From assembly GCF_030711405.1 (NCBI RefSeq), contig NZ_JAULSI010000005.1, forward strand, positions 62,001 to 126,000: 64,000 nucleotides of DNA, read 5' to 3'. The stretch is from Massilia brevitalea. GTDB lineage: Bacteria; Pseudomonadota; Gammaproteobacteria; Burkholderiales; Burkholderiaceae_D. The position numbers and the translations under genes were made by a program. The notes under the pieces are model-generated. The model worked only from the letters and a program-made list of their open reading frames with translations, had not been told where the DNA came from and did no database searches. Positions 53,592-64,000 of this stretch are shown in pieces; the first letter of the stretch is position 1; every line of letters begins with the position of its first letter.

Positions 53592-55820
53592 TCAGCGGCG
53601 GCCCACGTTGGTGTTCAGCCGGGTATAGCCGGGAATACTCTTGTAAAACGAGTCGAGCGGGTTGCCCATGCCGAAGCCCGACAGGCCGTTCAGCTCGAGC
53701 TGGAAGAACACCGGCGTCGAGGTCGACTGGGCCGCCGTCACGAAGCGCTGCGCGCCCATCCGGAATACCCAGCAGTCGGCCTTGTATTCGAGGCCGACCA
53801 GGCCTTCGAGCACCTTGTGGTCCTGCAGCGAATAGCTGACCCGGCCGACGCCGAACCAGCGCGTCGACAACGGCCACTGGGCCGAGATGTCGGCATTCCG
53901 GAAGCTGTCGCGCACGTAGCGGTACTCGGCGTTGAGCACCTTCAGCATGCCCGGGCTCCAGCGCAGGCCATAGTTGCGGCTGTACACGCTCGAACTCGTC
54001 GCATCGTATTGTACGCTGGCGTCGACGTTCAGGCTCTCGACGATGCGGCCCGATGCCGCCAGCAGCAGGTCGGAGCGGTCCTTCCGGTCCTGGATCGGGC
54101 GGCCCGGCATCTGCACGCGTGGCTCGGTGAAATAGAAACGCTGGCCAAAGGCCAGGCGCAGGCGCTCGGCGCCGCTGCCCTCGATATAGCGCGACACCAC
54201 TGCCGCGGTCAGCTGGTTGGCGTCGGACACGCGGTCGCCGCCGACGAAGCGGTTCTCGCTGAACAGCTGGGCGTAGCTGAAACCCGCCTCGCCGCTGTCG
54301 AAGTTCGGGAAGTCGTCCTGGTCCTTGTAGGGCGTGCGCACGTAGAACAGGCGCGGTTCCAGGGTCTGGGTGGCGGCGGTGCCGAGCAGCGTGGTCTCGC
54401 GCTCGAACACCATGCCGGCGTCGAGCGAGAAGGTCGGCAGCACGCGCGAGAGCGTGGTATCGCGTCCGGCATTGCTGTCCAGGTCGTACTTGGCCGCGTT
54501 CAGCATCAGCTTCGGCGTGATGTAGTAGCCCGGACGCACCCAGGGATAACTCACCTGCGACAGCACCGTCGCGCGGTTGCCGCTGTCCCAGGTCGAATGG
54601 GTGAAGCGGGTGGCGTCCGCATCGACCGACCAGTCGAAGCCGTTGACGTCGAAGCGGCCGGTATGGAAGGTAATCTGCGGCATGCGCGCATACGGACGCG
54701 GAATCGTCAGCGCCGGATTGGTCACCGCCGCCGGCTCCTGCAGCACCTGGAAGTTCTGGGCACGTGCGGTCAGGCTCCAGAATTCGGTGTTATAGGCGGT
54801 GGACACCTCGCGCACCAGCTGGCGCTCGGCGCTGACCGAGACCGAACGCGAGAAGTCGCTCAGGTACTGGTCGTCGGACGCGCCGTGCAGGTTCCAGCCG
54901 AAGGACCATTGCGGACTGAGCTGCTGGGTGTGCAGCGAATCGACCAGCCAGCGGTCGGTCTTGGTGATGCGGTCGTTGCGCAGGTACTCGAAGTGGGTCT
55001 CGCCGCTGTAGGGGCCGCGCTCGGTGGCGCCGAGGTAGCGCCCGGTTGCGCCCAGCTGCAGGCCGCGGTCGAACATCATGCGCGGGAATACCGTCAAATC
55101 GCGGTTCGGCGCGATGTTGAAGTAATACGGCACCATGACCTCGGTCTTGCCCTTCGAGCCGGCGCCGATCGAGGGCGGCAGCCAGCCCGAACGGCGCGCG
55201 CCGGACAGCGAGAACGACAGCGCGGGCGTGCCGAGGATGGGCACGTCCTTGAAATAGACGATGGTCTTGCCGGCGATGCCGACGTCGCGCCCGGAATCCA
55301 GGCGCAGCGTGCTCGACTTCAGGTACCAGTCGGGGTTGGTGCCCTGGCAGGTGCTGTAGGTGCCGTCGACCACGAGGGCCTGGTCCTCGCCGAGGAAGTC
55401 GATGCGGTCGGCACGGCCCTGGGCGTTGTTCACCTGCAGCTGGTATTCCGGATTCAGGAACCAGCCGCGCCCGGTTTCCAGGTTCAGCTGCAGCGAGTCG
55501 CCCTGGTAGCGGTCGCCGAAACGCCACAGCTTCACGTTGCCGTTGGCCGTGACCTCGTCTTCGACCAGGCGGTAGCAGGCCGTGTCGGCCGTCATTTTCG
55601 TCTGGCCGCGCGTGACCTCGACGTCGCGGTTCAGGTTGATCTCACGGTCGGGACGGCCGCCGATCTCCTCGGCGCGCACGGTAATGGGAAGATCGTTTTC
55701 GTCGGCACGGGGCGTCGCCGGCGCGGTTTGCGCATGCAGGGGCCCCGAGGCCATGGTAACGAGCGCGGAAAAGGCGACTGCCTGCCGCTGCGGGAATGGT
55801 AGGGCCGTAAACCAGCTCAT
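53592..55820 (-). CDS. lptD: LPS-assembly protein LptD
   Basis: Outer-membrane barrel that inserts LPS into the outer leaflet, 742 residues. Signal peptide (about residues 10-31), a beta-jellyroll N-domain (VEVTRGQTKMTADTACYRL, YQLQVNNAQGRADRIDFLG), then the barrel ending YTRLNTNVGRR. Three cysteines are seen: Cys82, Cys158 and Cys683. E. coli has four, with an adjacent pair at the C-terminus, so only one inter-domain disulfide can form here at a time. First gene of the operon with surA, pdxA and rsmA; divergent from amgK with 95 bases between starts. Confidence 0.97.
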   Translation of the reverse strand: MSWFTALPFPQRQAVAFSALVTMASGPLHAQTAPATPRADENDLPITVRAEEIGGRPDREINLNRDVEVTRGQTKMTADTACYRLVEDEVTANGNVKLWRFGDRYQGDSLQLNLETGRGWFLNPEYQLQVNNAQGRADRIDFLGEDQALVVDGTYSTCQGTNPDWYLKSSTLRLDSGRDVGIAGKTIVYFKDVPILGTPALSFSLSGARRSGWLPPSIGAGSKGKTEVMVPYYFNIAPNRDLTVFPRMMFDRGLQLGATGRYLGATERGPYSGETHFEYLRNDRITKTDRWLVDSLHTQQLSPQWSFGWNLHGASDDQYLSDFSRSVSVSAERQLVREVSTAYNTEFWSLTARAQNFQVLQEPAAVTNPALTIPRPYARMPQITFHTGRFDVNGFDWSVDADATRFTHSTWDSGNRATVLSQVSYPWVRPGYYITPKLMLNAAKYDLDSNAGRDTTLSRVLPTFSLDAGMVFERETTLLGTAATQTLEPRLFYVRTPYKDQDDFPNFDSGEAGFSYAQLFSENRFVGGDRVSDANQLTAAVVSRYIEGSGAERLRLAFGQRFYFTEPRVQMPGRPIQDRKDRSDLLLAASGRIVESLNVDASVQYDATSSSVYSRNYGLRWSPGMLKVLNAEYRYVRDSFRNADISAQWPLSTRWFGVGRVSYSLQDHKVLEGLVGLEYKADCWVFRMGAQRFVTAAQSTSTPVFFQLELNGLSGFGMGNPLDSFYKSIPGYTRLNTNVGRR

Positions 55821-55915
55821 GGATTCTTGGGCTGCACCATAAAGGGCGATTTTTTAGATTGAATCCCTTATTATATGGGAATTAGTTCACTCAACCGGTT
55901 TCCCTCGGACGTTTC

Positions 55916-56986
55916 ATGGCTTCTTCGTATCAAAATTCCCCCACTTCCACCGAGCAGGATGCGCGCCTCGCACTGCTGACCGAATGGCTGGGCTCGCTGA
56001 ACCTGGTGGAAACCGGTTCGCGCCGCCCGGCATCGACCGATGCCAGCTTCCGCCGCTACTTCCGCCTCGATGTGGCGCCTGCGCTACGCGACACATTGGG
56101 CGAGACCCTGATCGCCATGGATGCCCCGCCCGAACGCGAGAACGTCCCGGCCTTCATCCACGTCCAGGGCCTGCTGCAGGAAGCCGGCGTCACCGTGCCG
56201 AACATCGTCGCGCGCGACGTCGAACGCGGCTTCCTGCTGCTGTCCGACCTCGGCACCACCACCTATCTGGCGCGCCTCGACCCGGACAATTCCGCCTTCA
56301 TGTATTCGGATGCGGTCGACGCCCTGATCAAGTTCCAGCTGCACAGCCAGCCCGGCGTGCTGGCGGAATTCGACCGCGCCTTCGTGCTGCGCGAAATGAA
56401 TTTGTTTCCCGAGTGGTACCTGGGGCGCCACCTGGGCGTCACGCTCAGCGAAGCCCAGCAGGCCCAGCTCGACAAGGTGTTCGAGGCCATCACGTCGAAT
56501 GTGCTGGCCCAGCAGCAGGTGTTCATGCACCGCGATTTCCATTCGCGTAACCTGATGTTCCTCGACGCCGGCAACCCGGGCGTGCTGGACTTCCAGGACG
56601 CCGTGTACGGCCCGGTCACCTACGACCTGGCCTCGCTGCTGCGCGACGCCTACATCCAGTGGGACGAAGAAATCGTGCTCGACTGGGTCGTGCGCTACTG
56701 GCAAAGCGCCAAGGGGGTGGGCCTGCCGGTGAACCCGGACATCGACGCCTTCTACCGCGACTTCGAATTCATGGCCCTGCAGCGCCACCTGAAGATCCTG
56801 GGTATCTTCTGCCGCCTGAACTACCGCGACAGCAAGAACATCTACATGGGCGACCTGCCGACGGTGCTCGACTACGTGCGCAAGACCGCCAACCGCTACA
56901 CCGAACTCAAGCCCCTGCTGCGCCTGCTCGACGCCGTCGACGCCTTTGGCGACAAGGGCGCGCCGCAAGTCGGCTACACCTTCTGA
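55916..56986 (+). CDS. amgK: N-acetylmuramate/N-acetylglucosamine kinase AmgK
   Basis: Anomeric sugar kinase of the peptidoglycan recycling route that bypasses de novo UDP-MurNAc synthesis; 356 residues. The aminoglycoside-phosphotransferase fold is clear: catalytic loop VFMHRDFHSRNLMFLD and metal Asp in VLDFQDAVYGPVTYDLASL. murU follows 16 bases later, confirming the identity. Divergent from lptD, as in Pseudomonas and many Betaproteobacteria. Confidence 0.94.
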   Translation: MASSYQNSPTSTEQDARLALLTEWLGSLNLVETGSRRPASTDASFRRYFRLDVAPALRDTLGETLIAMDAPPERENVPAFIHVQGLLQEAGVTVPNIVARDVERGFLLLSDLGTTTYLARLDPDNSAFMYSDAVDALIKFQLHSQPGVLAEFDRAFVLREMNLFPEWYLGRHLGVTLSEAQQAQLDKVFEAITSNVLAQQQVFMHRDFHSRNLMFLDAGNPGVLDFQDAVYGPVTYDLASLLRDAYIQWDEEIVLDWVVRYWQSAKGVGLPVNPDIDAFYRDFEFMALQRHLKILGIFCRLNYRDSKNIYMGDLPTVLDYVRKTANRYTELKPLLRLLDAVDAFGDKGAPQVGYTF

Positions 56987-57002
56987 GTACACCGGGGACA
57001 CC

Positions 57003-57718
57003 ATGAAAGCCATGATCTTCGCCGCCGGCCGCGGCGAGCGCATGCGTCCGCTGACGGACACCTGCCCGAAACCCCTGCTCAAGGTGCGCGGCCGTCCGCT
57101 CATCGTCTGGCACGTGCTGAACCTGGTGCGCGCCGGGATCACGGACATCGTCATCAACCACGCCCACCTCGGCCACATGATCGAGGAAGCGCTGGGCGAC
57201 GGCAGCAAGTTCGGCGCGCGCATCGTGTACTCGCACGAGCCGAAGGCGCTGGAAACGGCCGGCGGCATCGCGAACGCACGCCACCTGCTGGGCGAGGAAC
57301 CCTTCCTCGCCATCTCGGCCGACATCTACGCGCCCTACTTCGATTTCTCGCAGGTGCTCGACGCCCTGCCCGAGCGCGACATGCTGGGCCAGCCGATTCC
57401 GCCTGAAAAACGCGACATCGCCTGGCTCTACCTGACGCCGAACCCCTGGCACAACCCGGAAGGCGACTTCGGGCTGAACATGTACTCGCTGACCAACAAC
57501 GGCAACCCGAAGTGGAACTTCGCGAACATCGGCGTCTACCGGCCCGAGATGTTCGACGGCATCGCCCCCGGCGAAGTGATGCGCATCGGCCCGCTGATGC
57601 GCACCTTCATCGAGCAGGGCCGCATCGGCGGCGAGATCTACACCGGCCCCTGGGTGAATGTCGGCACGGTCGGGCAGCTCGAGGAGCTGAACGCGCCCCT
57701 TGGCAAAAAGGCCGGCGC

Positions 57719-57722
<4 letters not shown>
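57003..57722 (+). CDS. murU: N-acetylmuramate alpha-1-phosphate uridylyltransferase MurU
   Basis: Nucleotidyltransferase making UDP-MurNAc from MurNAc 1-phosphate and UTP; 239 residues. N-terminal MIFAAGRGERMRPLTDTCPK is the nucleotide-binding signature; KPLLKVRGRPLIVWHVLNL and ETAGGIANARHLLGE follow. The start at 57003 follows the amgK stop by 16 bases. Its TGA overlaps the GTG start of pepP. Confidence 0.95.
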
Positions 57723-59061
<1,339 letters not shown>

Positions 59062-59065
<4 letters not shown>

Positions 59066-60246
59066 TGGAACAGCACCAGGACAACTATGACGTGGCGATC
59101 TGCGGCGCCGGCCCGGTGGGGCTGGCCCTGGCCGCCCTGCTGGCGCGGCGCGGCATCGCCGGCAAGCGCATCGTCCTGATCGATGCGCGCGCGCTCGGCC
59201 AGTCGATTTCCGATCCGCGCTCGATCGCGCTGGCCTGGGGCAGCCGTATGCTGCTGGAAGAAGTCGGCGCCTGGCCACTCCCCGCTACCGCGATCCACAG
59301 CATCCACGTTTCGCGCCGCGGCCATTTGGGACGCAGCCTGATGGACCGCGCCGAACACAGGCTGGACGCGCTGGGTTACGTGACGCGCTACGGCGAGGTG
59401 GTCGATGCGCTGGCGCGCGCGGTGGACGCCGCCGGCGTCGAGGTGATCCGCCCGGCGCGCGTGGCCTCGCTGAACGAGGATGGCGGCCACGTCACCCTGG
59501 CGCTCGACGATGGCCGCACCTTGAGCGCCCAGGTGGCGGTCGGCGCCGAAGGCGGCGTGTTCGGCCAGCAGGAAGACAAGAAGCAGACGCGCGACTATGG
59601 CCAGCATGCCGTGATCGCGCGCGTGGCAACCAGCAGCCCGATCCCGCACCGCGCCTTCGAGCGCTTTACCGACGAGGGGCCGCTGGCCCTGCTGCCGCAG
59701 GACGGCGCCGACGGCTTGCAGTACGCGCTGGTCTGGTGCGTGCAGCCGGAGCGTGCTGCTTCCTTGCAGGCGATGGAAGAGAGCCGCTTCCTGGCTGAAC
59801 TGGGCGAGGCCTTCGGCGGGCGCCTGGGGCGCTTCACCAGGGTCTCGGCGCGGCTCGCGTATCCGCTGGGCCTGAACGCCGAAGCCCACGCCACCACGCG
59901 CACGGTTGCCATCGGCAATGCGGCGCAGACCCTGCATCCGGTGGCCGGCCAGGGCCTGAACCTGGGCCTGCGCGACGCCGCCGTGCTGGCGCGCCTGCTG
60001 GCACGCTGCCCGGGGCCGGAAGCCATCGGCCGCTTCCTCGACGAACGGGCGCAGGACCGCAAACTTATTATCGCCCTCACCGACACCATGGCGCGCGCCT
60101 TTGTCGGCAGCGGACCGCTGCAATCGGTGCTCGGGCTGGGGCTGGCGACGCTGGACGCCGTCAAGCCGGCGCGCACGCTGCTGGCCGAAGTCATGATGTA
60201 TGGGCGAAGAGGCGGGTCGTCGTTCTTGCCGTACCGGCAAGGCTAA
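59062..60246 (+). CDS. ubiH: FAD-dependent ubiquinone-biosynthesis hydroxylase (UbiH family)
   Basis: Aromatic-ring flavin monooxygenase of ubiquinone synthesis, 394 residues. FAD motifs: DVAICGAGPVGLALAALLA (GxGxxG), the DG-type region VAVGAEGG (normally VGADG) and TVAIGNAAQTLHPVAGQGLNLGLRD. It starts ATGATG at 59062, overlapping the pepP stop as ATGA with GGGAGGACG upstream. UbiH and UbiF cannot be told apart with full certainty; pepP-ubiH linkage as in E. coli favours UbiH. Confidence 0.88.
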
Positions 60247-60273
60247 GGTTGATTGGTTACAGGCGGTGATTTT

Positions 60274-60419
60274 CGTAGGGTGGACACCTGTGTCCACGCT
60301 GTCTGACCCTTCGCATAGACACGACCTTTACAAATTCCACCACGCCAGCAATCCGACATTCGCATACGCCGCATCAACGCACACGATGAGACAGCGTGGA
60401 CACAGGTGTCCACCCTACA
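60274..60419. repeat. REP-like inverted hairpin pair, copy I
   Basis: Left unit 60274-60305 (CGTAGGGTGGACAC-CT-GTGTCCACGCTGTC) and right unit 60390-60419 mirror each other. Both stem positions carry the change GGGC to GGAC with matching GTCC on the other arm, so pairing is preserved relative to other copies. It occupies the gap between ubiH and the HTH-like gene. Confidence 0.88.
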
Positions 60420-60506
60420 AAACCTCTGCCGAGCCATCGTCAATTTTTCTTGACACGCTCATGGGCGTTAACTAATCTTGACATACACTCATCCACGGAG
60501 ATGTTC

Positions 60507-61073
60507 ATGACCATCCAGTCCGGCCTCCTTCTGCCCGAACAGCGCGCCAGCCTGCAGCACGCTATCGAAGCAGCCGTCGTCGCCCACGCGAGCCTGGTCG
60601 ACGCGCCTGACGCCGAAGCCGACAACGCCCTGCGCCTGGCAGCGGCCAGCAGCGCCGGCGTGCAGATCTGCGAGGGCCTGCAAAAGGAGGCGGTCGGCAA
60701 GGCGCGCCAGGCCGGCCGCTCCTGGGCCGAACTGGGCGCCCTGATGGGCATCACGCGCCAGGCGGCGCAGCAGCGCTTTACGCCGTCCGGCAAGAAGGAA
60801 TGGTTCCCCAAGGAGTGGATCGGCACATGGGACGGCATCGAGATCAAGGCGCGCAATTCCTGGAACGACGGCCTGAAGCTCTACGTCGACGGCTTACAGG
60901 TGGCCGAGAACGGCGGCATGTTCGCACTCGACAAGACCCGCCCGTTTGTCGCCGTCACGGTCGCGCGTGCCGACGGCAAGACCTTCCTGGTCGAAGTGTT
61001 CGCCTACGCCCTGTTCTCGGTCAGCATCAAGATCGTGGTCGACGGCAAGCAGATCGCCGGCGACGTGTTCTAG
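60507..61073 (+). CDS. Hypothetical protein with helix-turn-helix-like segment
   Basis: A 188-residue cytoplasmic protein that I do not recognise. Residues about 1-60 are helical (LLLPEQRASLQHAIEAAVVAHASL). Residues about 68-92 read GRSWAELGALMGITRQAAQQRF, a good helix-turn-helix. The C-terminal half (EIKARNSWNDGLKLYVDGLQVAENGGMFAL, VVDGKQIAGDVF) is beta-rich with two similar VDGxQ turns. The ATG at 60507 sits six bases after GGAG; the ATG at 60501 directly abuts it. A single gene, convergent with pntB. Confidence 0.7.
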   Translation: MTIQSGLLLPEQRASLQHAIEAAVVAHASLVDAPDAEADNALRLAAASSAGVQICEGLQKEAVGKARQAGRSWAELGALMGITRQAAQQRFTPSGKKEWFPKEWIGTWDGIEIKARNSWNDGLKLYVDGLQVAENGGMFALDKTRPFVAVTVARADGKTFLVEVFAYALFSVSIKIVVDGKQIAGDVF

Positions 61074-61076
61074 CGC

Positions 61077-62537
61077 CTACTCCACCGCCTTCACCATCGA
61101 TTCGATCACCTTCTTGGCATCGCCGAACACCATCATCGTGTTCGGCATGTAGAACAGGTCGTTGTCCAGCCCCGCATAGCCCGACGCCATCGAGCGCTTG
61201 TTGACGATGATGCTCTTGGCTTTGTAGGCCTCCAGGATCGGCATGCCGGCAATCGCCGATTTCGGGTCTTTCGCCGCCGGGTTCACCACGTCGTTCGCGC
61301 CCAGCACCAGCACCACGTCGGTCTGGCCGAACTCGCCGTTGATGTCTTCCATCTCGGCCACCTGGTCATAAGGCACCTCGGCCTCGGCCAGCAGCACGTT
61401 CATGTGGCCCGGCATGCGCCCCGCCACCGGGTGGATCGCATAACGCACGGTCACGCCATGCTCGGTGAGCTTGTCGACCAGTTCCTTCACCGAGTGCTGG
61501 GCGCGCGCCACCGCCAGGCCATAACCCGGCACGATGATCACCGATTCGGCGTTCTGCAGGATGAAGGCGGCATCCTCGGCCGAACCGGATTTCACCGGGC
61601 GCTGCTCCTGCGCGCCGCCGTTTGCGACCACCGCCTCGCCGCCGAAGCCGCCCAGGATCACGTTGAAGAAGGAGCGGTTCATGGCCTTGCACATGATGTA
61701 AGACAGGATCGCGCCGCTTGAGCCCACCAGCGAACCGGCGATGATCAGCATCGAGTTATTCAGGGAGAAGCCGATGCCGGCCGCCGCCCAGCCCGAATAA
61801 GAGTTCAGCATCGACACCACCACCGGCATGTCGGCCCCGCCGATCGGGATGATGATGAGCACGCCCAGCACGAAGGCCAGCGCAGCCATGATGGCAAACG
61901 GCGTCCAGGCCGGCGCCGCACCATCGGAGAAGCAGAACACCAGGCCCAGCACGATGATGGCAATTGCGATGACCAGGTTCAGGATGTGCTGGCCGCCAAA
62001 GCGCACCGGCGCGCCCTGGAACAGGCGGAACTTGTATTTGCCCGAGAGCTTGCCGAAGGCGATCACCGATCCCGAGAAGGTGACGGCGCCGACAAAGGTG
62101 CCGATGAAGAGTTCGAGCCGGTTGCCAAAGGGAAGCGCGCCACCGCGTTCGGCGATGTTGAAGGCCCACGGTTCCGAGACAGCCGCCACCGCGATGCACA
62201 CCGCCGCCAGGCCGATCAGCGAGTGCATGGCTGCCACGAGCTCCGGCATCTTGGTCATCTCGACCTTTTTCGCGGCGTAGGCGCCAACCGCGCCGCCGAC
62301 CACCACGCCGAGCATCACCAGCGGGAAGCCGAGGCCGGCGTGGCCGCTGGCAAACTGTTCCTGCAATTTGAAGATCAGGGCGATGGTGGTGGCGACCGCG
62401 ATCGCCATCCCGGCCATGCCGAAGGTATTGCCCATGCGCGCGGACGACGGCGACGACAGCCCTTTCAACGCCTGGATGAAGCAGACCGATGCCACCAGAT
62501 ACAGCAGCGTGACCAGGTTCATGCTGATCATGTTCAT
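61077..62537 (-). CDS. pntB: NAD(P) transhydrogenase subunit beta
   Basis: Proton-translocating transhydrogenase, membrane and NADP-binding subunit; 486 residues. About nine transmembrane helices precede a soluble NADP domain near residues 310-486 ([74 protein letters not shown]). Its ATG overlaps the pntA2 stop as ATGA. Supplies NADPH from NADH at the expense of the proton gradient. Confidence 0.96.
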   Translation of the reverse strand: MNMISMNLVTLLYLVASVCFIQALKGLSSPSSARMGNTFGMAGMAIAVATTIALIFKLQEQFASGHAGLGFPLVMLGVVVGGAVGAYAAKKVEMTKMPELVAAMHSLIGLAAVCIAVAAVSEPWAFNIAERGGALPFGNRLELFIGTFVGAVTFSGSVIAFGKLSGKYKFRLFQGAPVRFGGQHILNLVIAIAIIVLGLVFCFSDGAAPAWTPFAIMAALAFVLGVLIIIPIGGADMPVVVSMLNSYSGWAAAGIGFSLNNSMLIIAGSLVGSSGAILSYIMCKAMNRSFFNVILGGFGGEAVVANGGAQEQRPVKSGSAEDAAFILQNAESVIIVPGYGLAVARAQHSVKELVDKLTEHGVTVRYAIHPVAGRMPGHMNVLLAEAEVPYDQVAEMEDINGEFGQTDVVLVLGANDVVNPAAKDPKSAIAGMPILEAYKAKSIIVNKRSMASGYAGLDNDLFYMPNTMMVFGDAKKVIESMVKAVE

Positions 62538-62890
62538 GCGGCCTCCTTGCCGGACGCAGTCCGAGCAGCGGCTTCGACGGCGGCTTTCGGCGCGGCGGCT
62601 TTCGGTTCCTTTTTCTTGAACATCTCCAGCATGCGCTGGGTGACGAGGAAGCCGCCGAACACGTTCACCGCAGCCAGCGCCACCGCTACCGTGCCCATGG
62701 CCTGGCCAAGCACGCCTTCGGTGAGGCCGGCCGCGAGCATGGCGCCGACGATGATGATGGCGGAAATCGCGTTGGTCACCGCCATCAGCGGCGTGTGCAG
62801 CGCCGGCGTCACGGTCCAGACGACGTGGTAACCGACGTAGATCGCCAGCACGAAGATGATCAGGTTGATGATGGTGTGGCTGATGTCCAT
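62534..62890 (-). CDS. pntA2: NAD(P) transhydrogenase subunit alpha, membrane part
   Basis: Second part of the split alpha subunit, 118 residues, with four hydrophobic helices ([57 protein letters not shown]-like). In E. coli this segment is fused to the C-terminus of PntA; the three-gene layout is common in other Proteobacteria. The C-terminal tail is Ala/Lys-rich. Start ATG at 62890, 12 bases after pntA1. Confidence 0.93.
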   Translation of the reverse strand: MDISHTIINLIIFVLAIYVGYHVVWTVTPALHTPLMAVTNAISAIIIVGAMLAAGLTEGVLGQAMGTVAVALAAVNVFGGFLVTQRMLEMFKKKEPKAAAPKAAVEAAARTASGKEAA

Positions 62891-62902
62891 TCCCGTCTCC
62901 TT

Positions 62903-64000
62903 TTATTTTCTTAGTGCTTCGCCCTGGTGGCACAGCAGCGTGGCGCGCACGATCTCGTCTTCCAGGTCGATATGGAATTTGTCGTCCTTGTCGAACACCA
63001 GCTTCAGGAAGTCGAGTACGTTGCGCGCGTACAGGGCCGAGGCGTCGGCCGCCACCAGCGCCGCCAGGTTCGGCTCGCCGATGATCGTCACGCCATGCCT
63101 GACTACGGTCTTGTTCAGCTCCGTCAGCGGGCAATTGCCGCCCTGCTCGATCGCCATGTCGACGATCACCGAGCCCGGCTTCATGGCCTGCACGGTTTCT
63201 TCGCGAATCAGGGTCGGCGCCGCCCGCCCCGGGATCAGGGCGGTGGTGATGACGATGTCGGCCAGCTTGGCGCGTTCGTGCACGAGTTCGGCCTGGCGCC
63301 GCATCCAGTCCGCCGGCATCGGCCGCGCGTAGCCGCCCACGCCCTGCGCGATCTCGCGCTCTTCGTCGGTCACGAACGGCACGTCGATGAACTTGGCGCC
63401 GAGCGATTCCACCTGTTCCTTGACCGGCGGACGCACGTCCGAGGCTTCGATCACGGCGCCCAGGCGCTTGGCGGTGGCGATCGCCTGCAGGCCGGCCACG
63501 CCCACGCCCATGATCAGCACGCGCGCCGCCTTGACGGTGCCGGCGGCCGTCATCAGCATCGGCATGAAGCGTTGGTAAGTGTTTGCGGCCAGCATCACGG
63601 CCTTGTAGCCGGCGATGTTGGCTTGCGAGGACAACACGTCCATCGATTGCGCACGCGTGATGCGCGGCGCCGCTTCCAGCGCAAAGGCGGTGAGGCGCGA
63701 TTGCGCCATGGCGGCGATGTTATCAAGATCGAAAGGATTCAGCATGCCAACCACCACGGTGCCGGGCTGCATGCGGGCGCGCTCCTGCTCGTTCGGTGCA
63801 CGCACTTTCAGCACGATCTCGGCGCCGAAGGCATCGTCCGCGCTGCCGATGCTGGCGCCGGCGGCGGCATAGGCTTCATCTGTGACGGCGGCGTGCAGCC
63901 CTGCGCCGGACTGGACAATGAGCTGGTGCTTGCCCGCGAGTTTCCTGACCGTTTCCGGAGTCGCCGCCACGCGCGTTTCGCCTGGCCGTGTCTCCACCGG
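62903..64000 (-). CDS. pntA1: NAD(P) transhydrogenase subunit alpha, NAD-binding part, 5' truncated
   Basis: NAD(H)-binding domain I of the transhydrogenase; 365 residues visible. It reads ETRPGETRVAATPETVRKL at the window edge, where the family has IPKETRxGETRVA, so only about five N-terminal codons are missing and the gene continues beyond base 64000; a GTG at the edge is not the start. The AlaDh/PNT N- and C-domains are complete: ALEAAPRITRAQSMDVLSSQANIAGYKAV and MGVGVAGLQAIATAKRLGAVIEASDVRP. First gene of pntA1-pntA2-pntB. Confidence 0.95.
   Translation of the reverse strand, partial: PVETRPGETRVAATPETVRKLAGKHQLIVQSGAGLHAAVTDEAYAAAGASIGSADDAFGAEIVLKVRAPNEQERARMQPGTVVVGMLNPFDLDNIAAMAQSRLTAFALEAAPRITRAQSMDVLSSQANIAGYKAVMLAANTYQRFMPMLMTAAGTVKAARVLIMGVGVAGLQAIATAKRLGAVIEASDVRPPVKEQVESLGAKFIDVPFVTDEEREIAQGVGGYARPMPADWMRRQAELVHERAKLADIVITTALIPGRAAPTLIREETVQAMKPGSVIVDMAIEQGGNCPLTELNKTVVRHGVTIIGEPNLAALVAADASALYARNVLDFLKLVFDKDDKFHIDLEDEIVRATLLCHQGEALRK

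Overview
The window is one stretch of high-GC bacterial chromosome. It is dense with ordinary housekeeping genes, and I see no prophage, insertion sequence, CRISPR array or plasmid gene. The gene orders fur <> bamE-dapB, leuS-lptE-holA-proA, lptD-surA-pdxA-rsmA with amgK-murU divergent, and PIMT-rhodanese-tolC are typical of Betaproteobacteria. Protein character (HAF-repeat lipoprotein, TraB/GumN protein, LPP20/FlgT pair) and the intergenic palindromes suggest Oxalobacteraceae, close to Massilia/Telluria. That placement is inference from gene order and recall, not from a search.

Layout. 1-8.2 kb: 3' end of an OsmC peroxidase, gloA, an FMN riboswitch with ribB, an HAF-repeat lipoprotein, the PIMT-rhodanese-TolC operon with a TetR regulator upstream, a decayed SDR gene, a small cysteine-cluster protein and an unknown membrane-anchored protein. 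8.4-16.3 kb: uppP, recQ, a sugar MFS transporter, trmB, an aspartoacylase-family peptidase, a membrane protein and a Tat-type aldo/keto reductase. 16.8-21.3 kb: tRNA-Gly(CCC), an ATP-grasp enzyme, a TraB/GumN protein and an LPP20 + FlgT-like pair. 21.5-24.2 kb: a translationally coupled DNA-repair pair, a radical SAM protein and UdgX. 24.5-36.8 kb: M16 protease, Sel1-repeat protein, a two-gene signalling module (HDOD-GAF-histidine kinase, then REC-PAS-GGDEF-EAL), Bcr/CflA exporter, THUMP rRNA methylase and HemJ. 36.8-47 kb: proA, holA, lptE, leuS, a degenerate GT51 protein, a barstar-like protein, dapB, bamE, fur and hrcA. 47.3-50 kb: HAD hydrolase, two related lipoproteins and a small secreted protein. 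50.3-60.2 kb: rsmA, pdxA, surA and lptD on the minus strand, facing away from amgK, murU, pepP and ubiH on the plus strand. 60.5-64 kb: an unknown HTH-like protein and pntB, pntA2, pntA1 (cut by the window end).

Outer-membrane biogenesis is a recurrent theme: lptD, lptE, surA, bamE, tolC, uppP, and peptidoglycan recycling by amgK/murU.

The most unusual non-coding content is a family of short palindromes (core GTGGGCAC-nn-GTGCCCAC inside a GTAGGG...ACGCG frame). It is present at nine intergenic loci, usually as two hairpins in opposite orientation 50-140 bases apart. The hairpin stems differ between copies yet stay self-complementary, which points to a structured REP/BIME-like element. No REP-associated transposase lies in the window.
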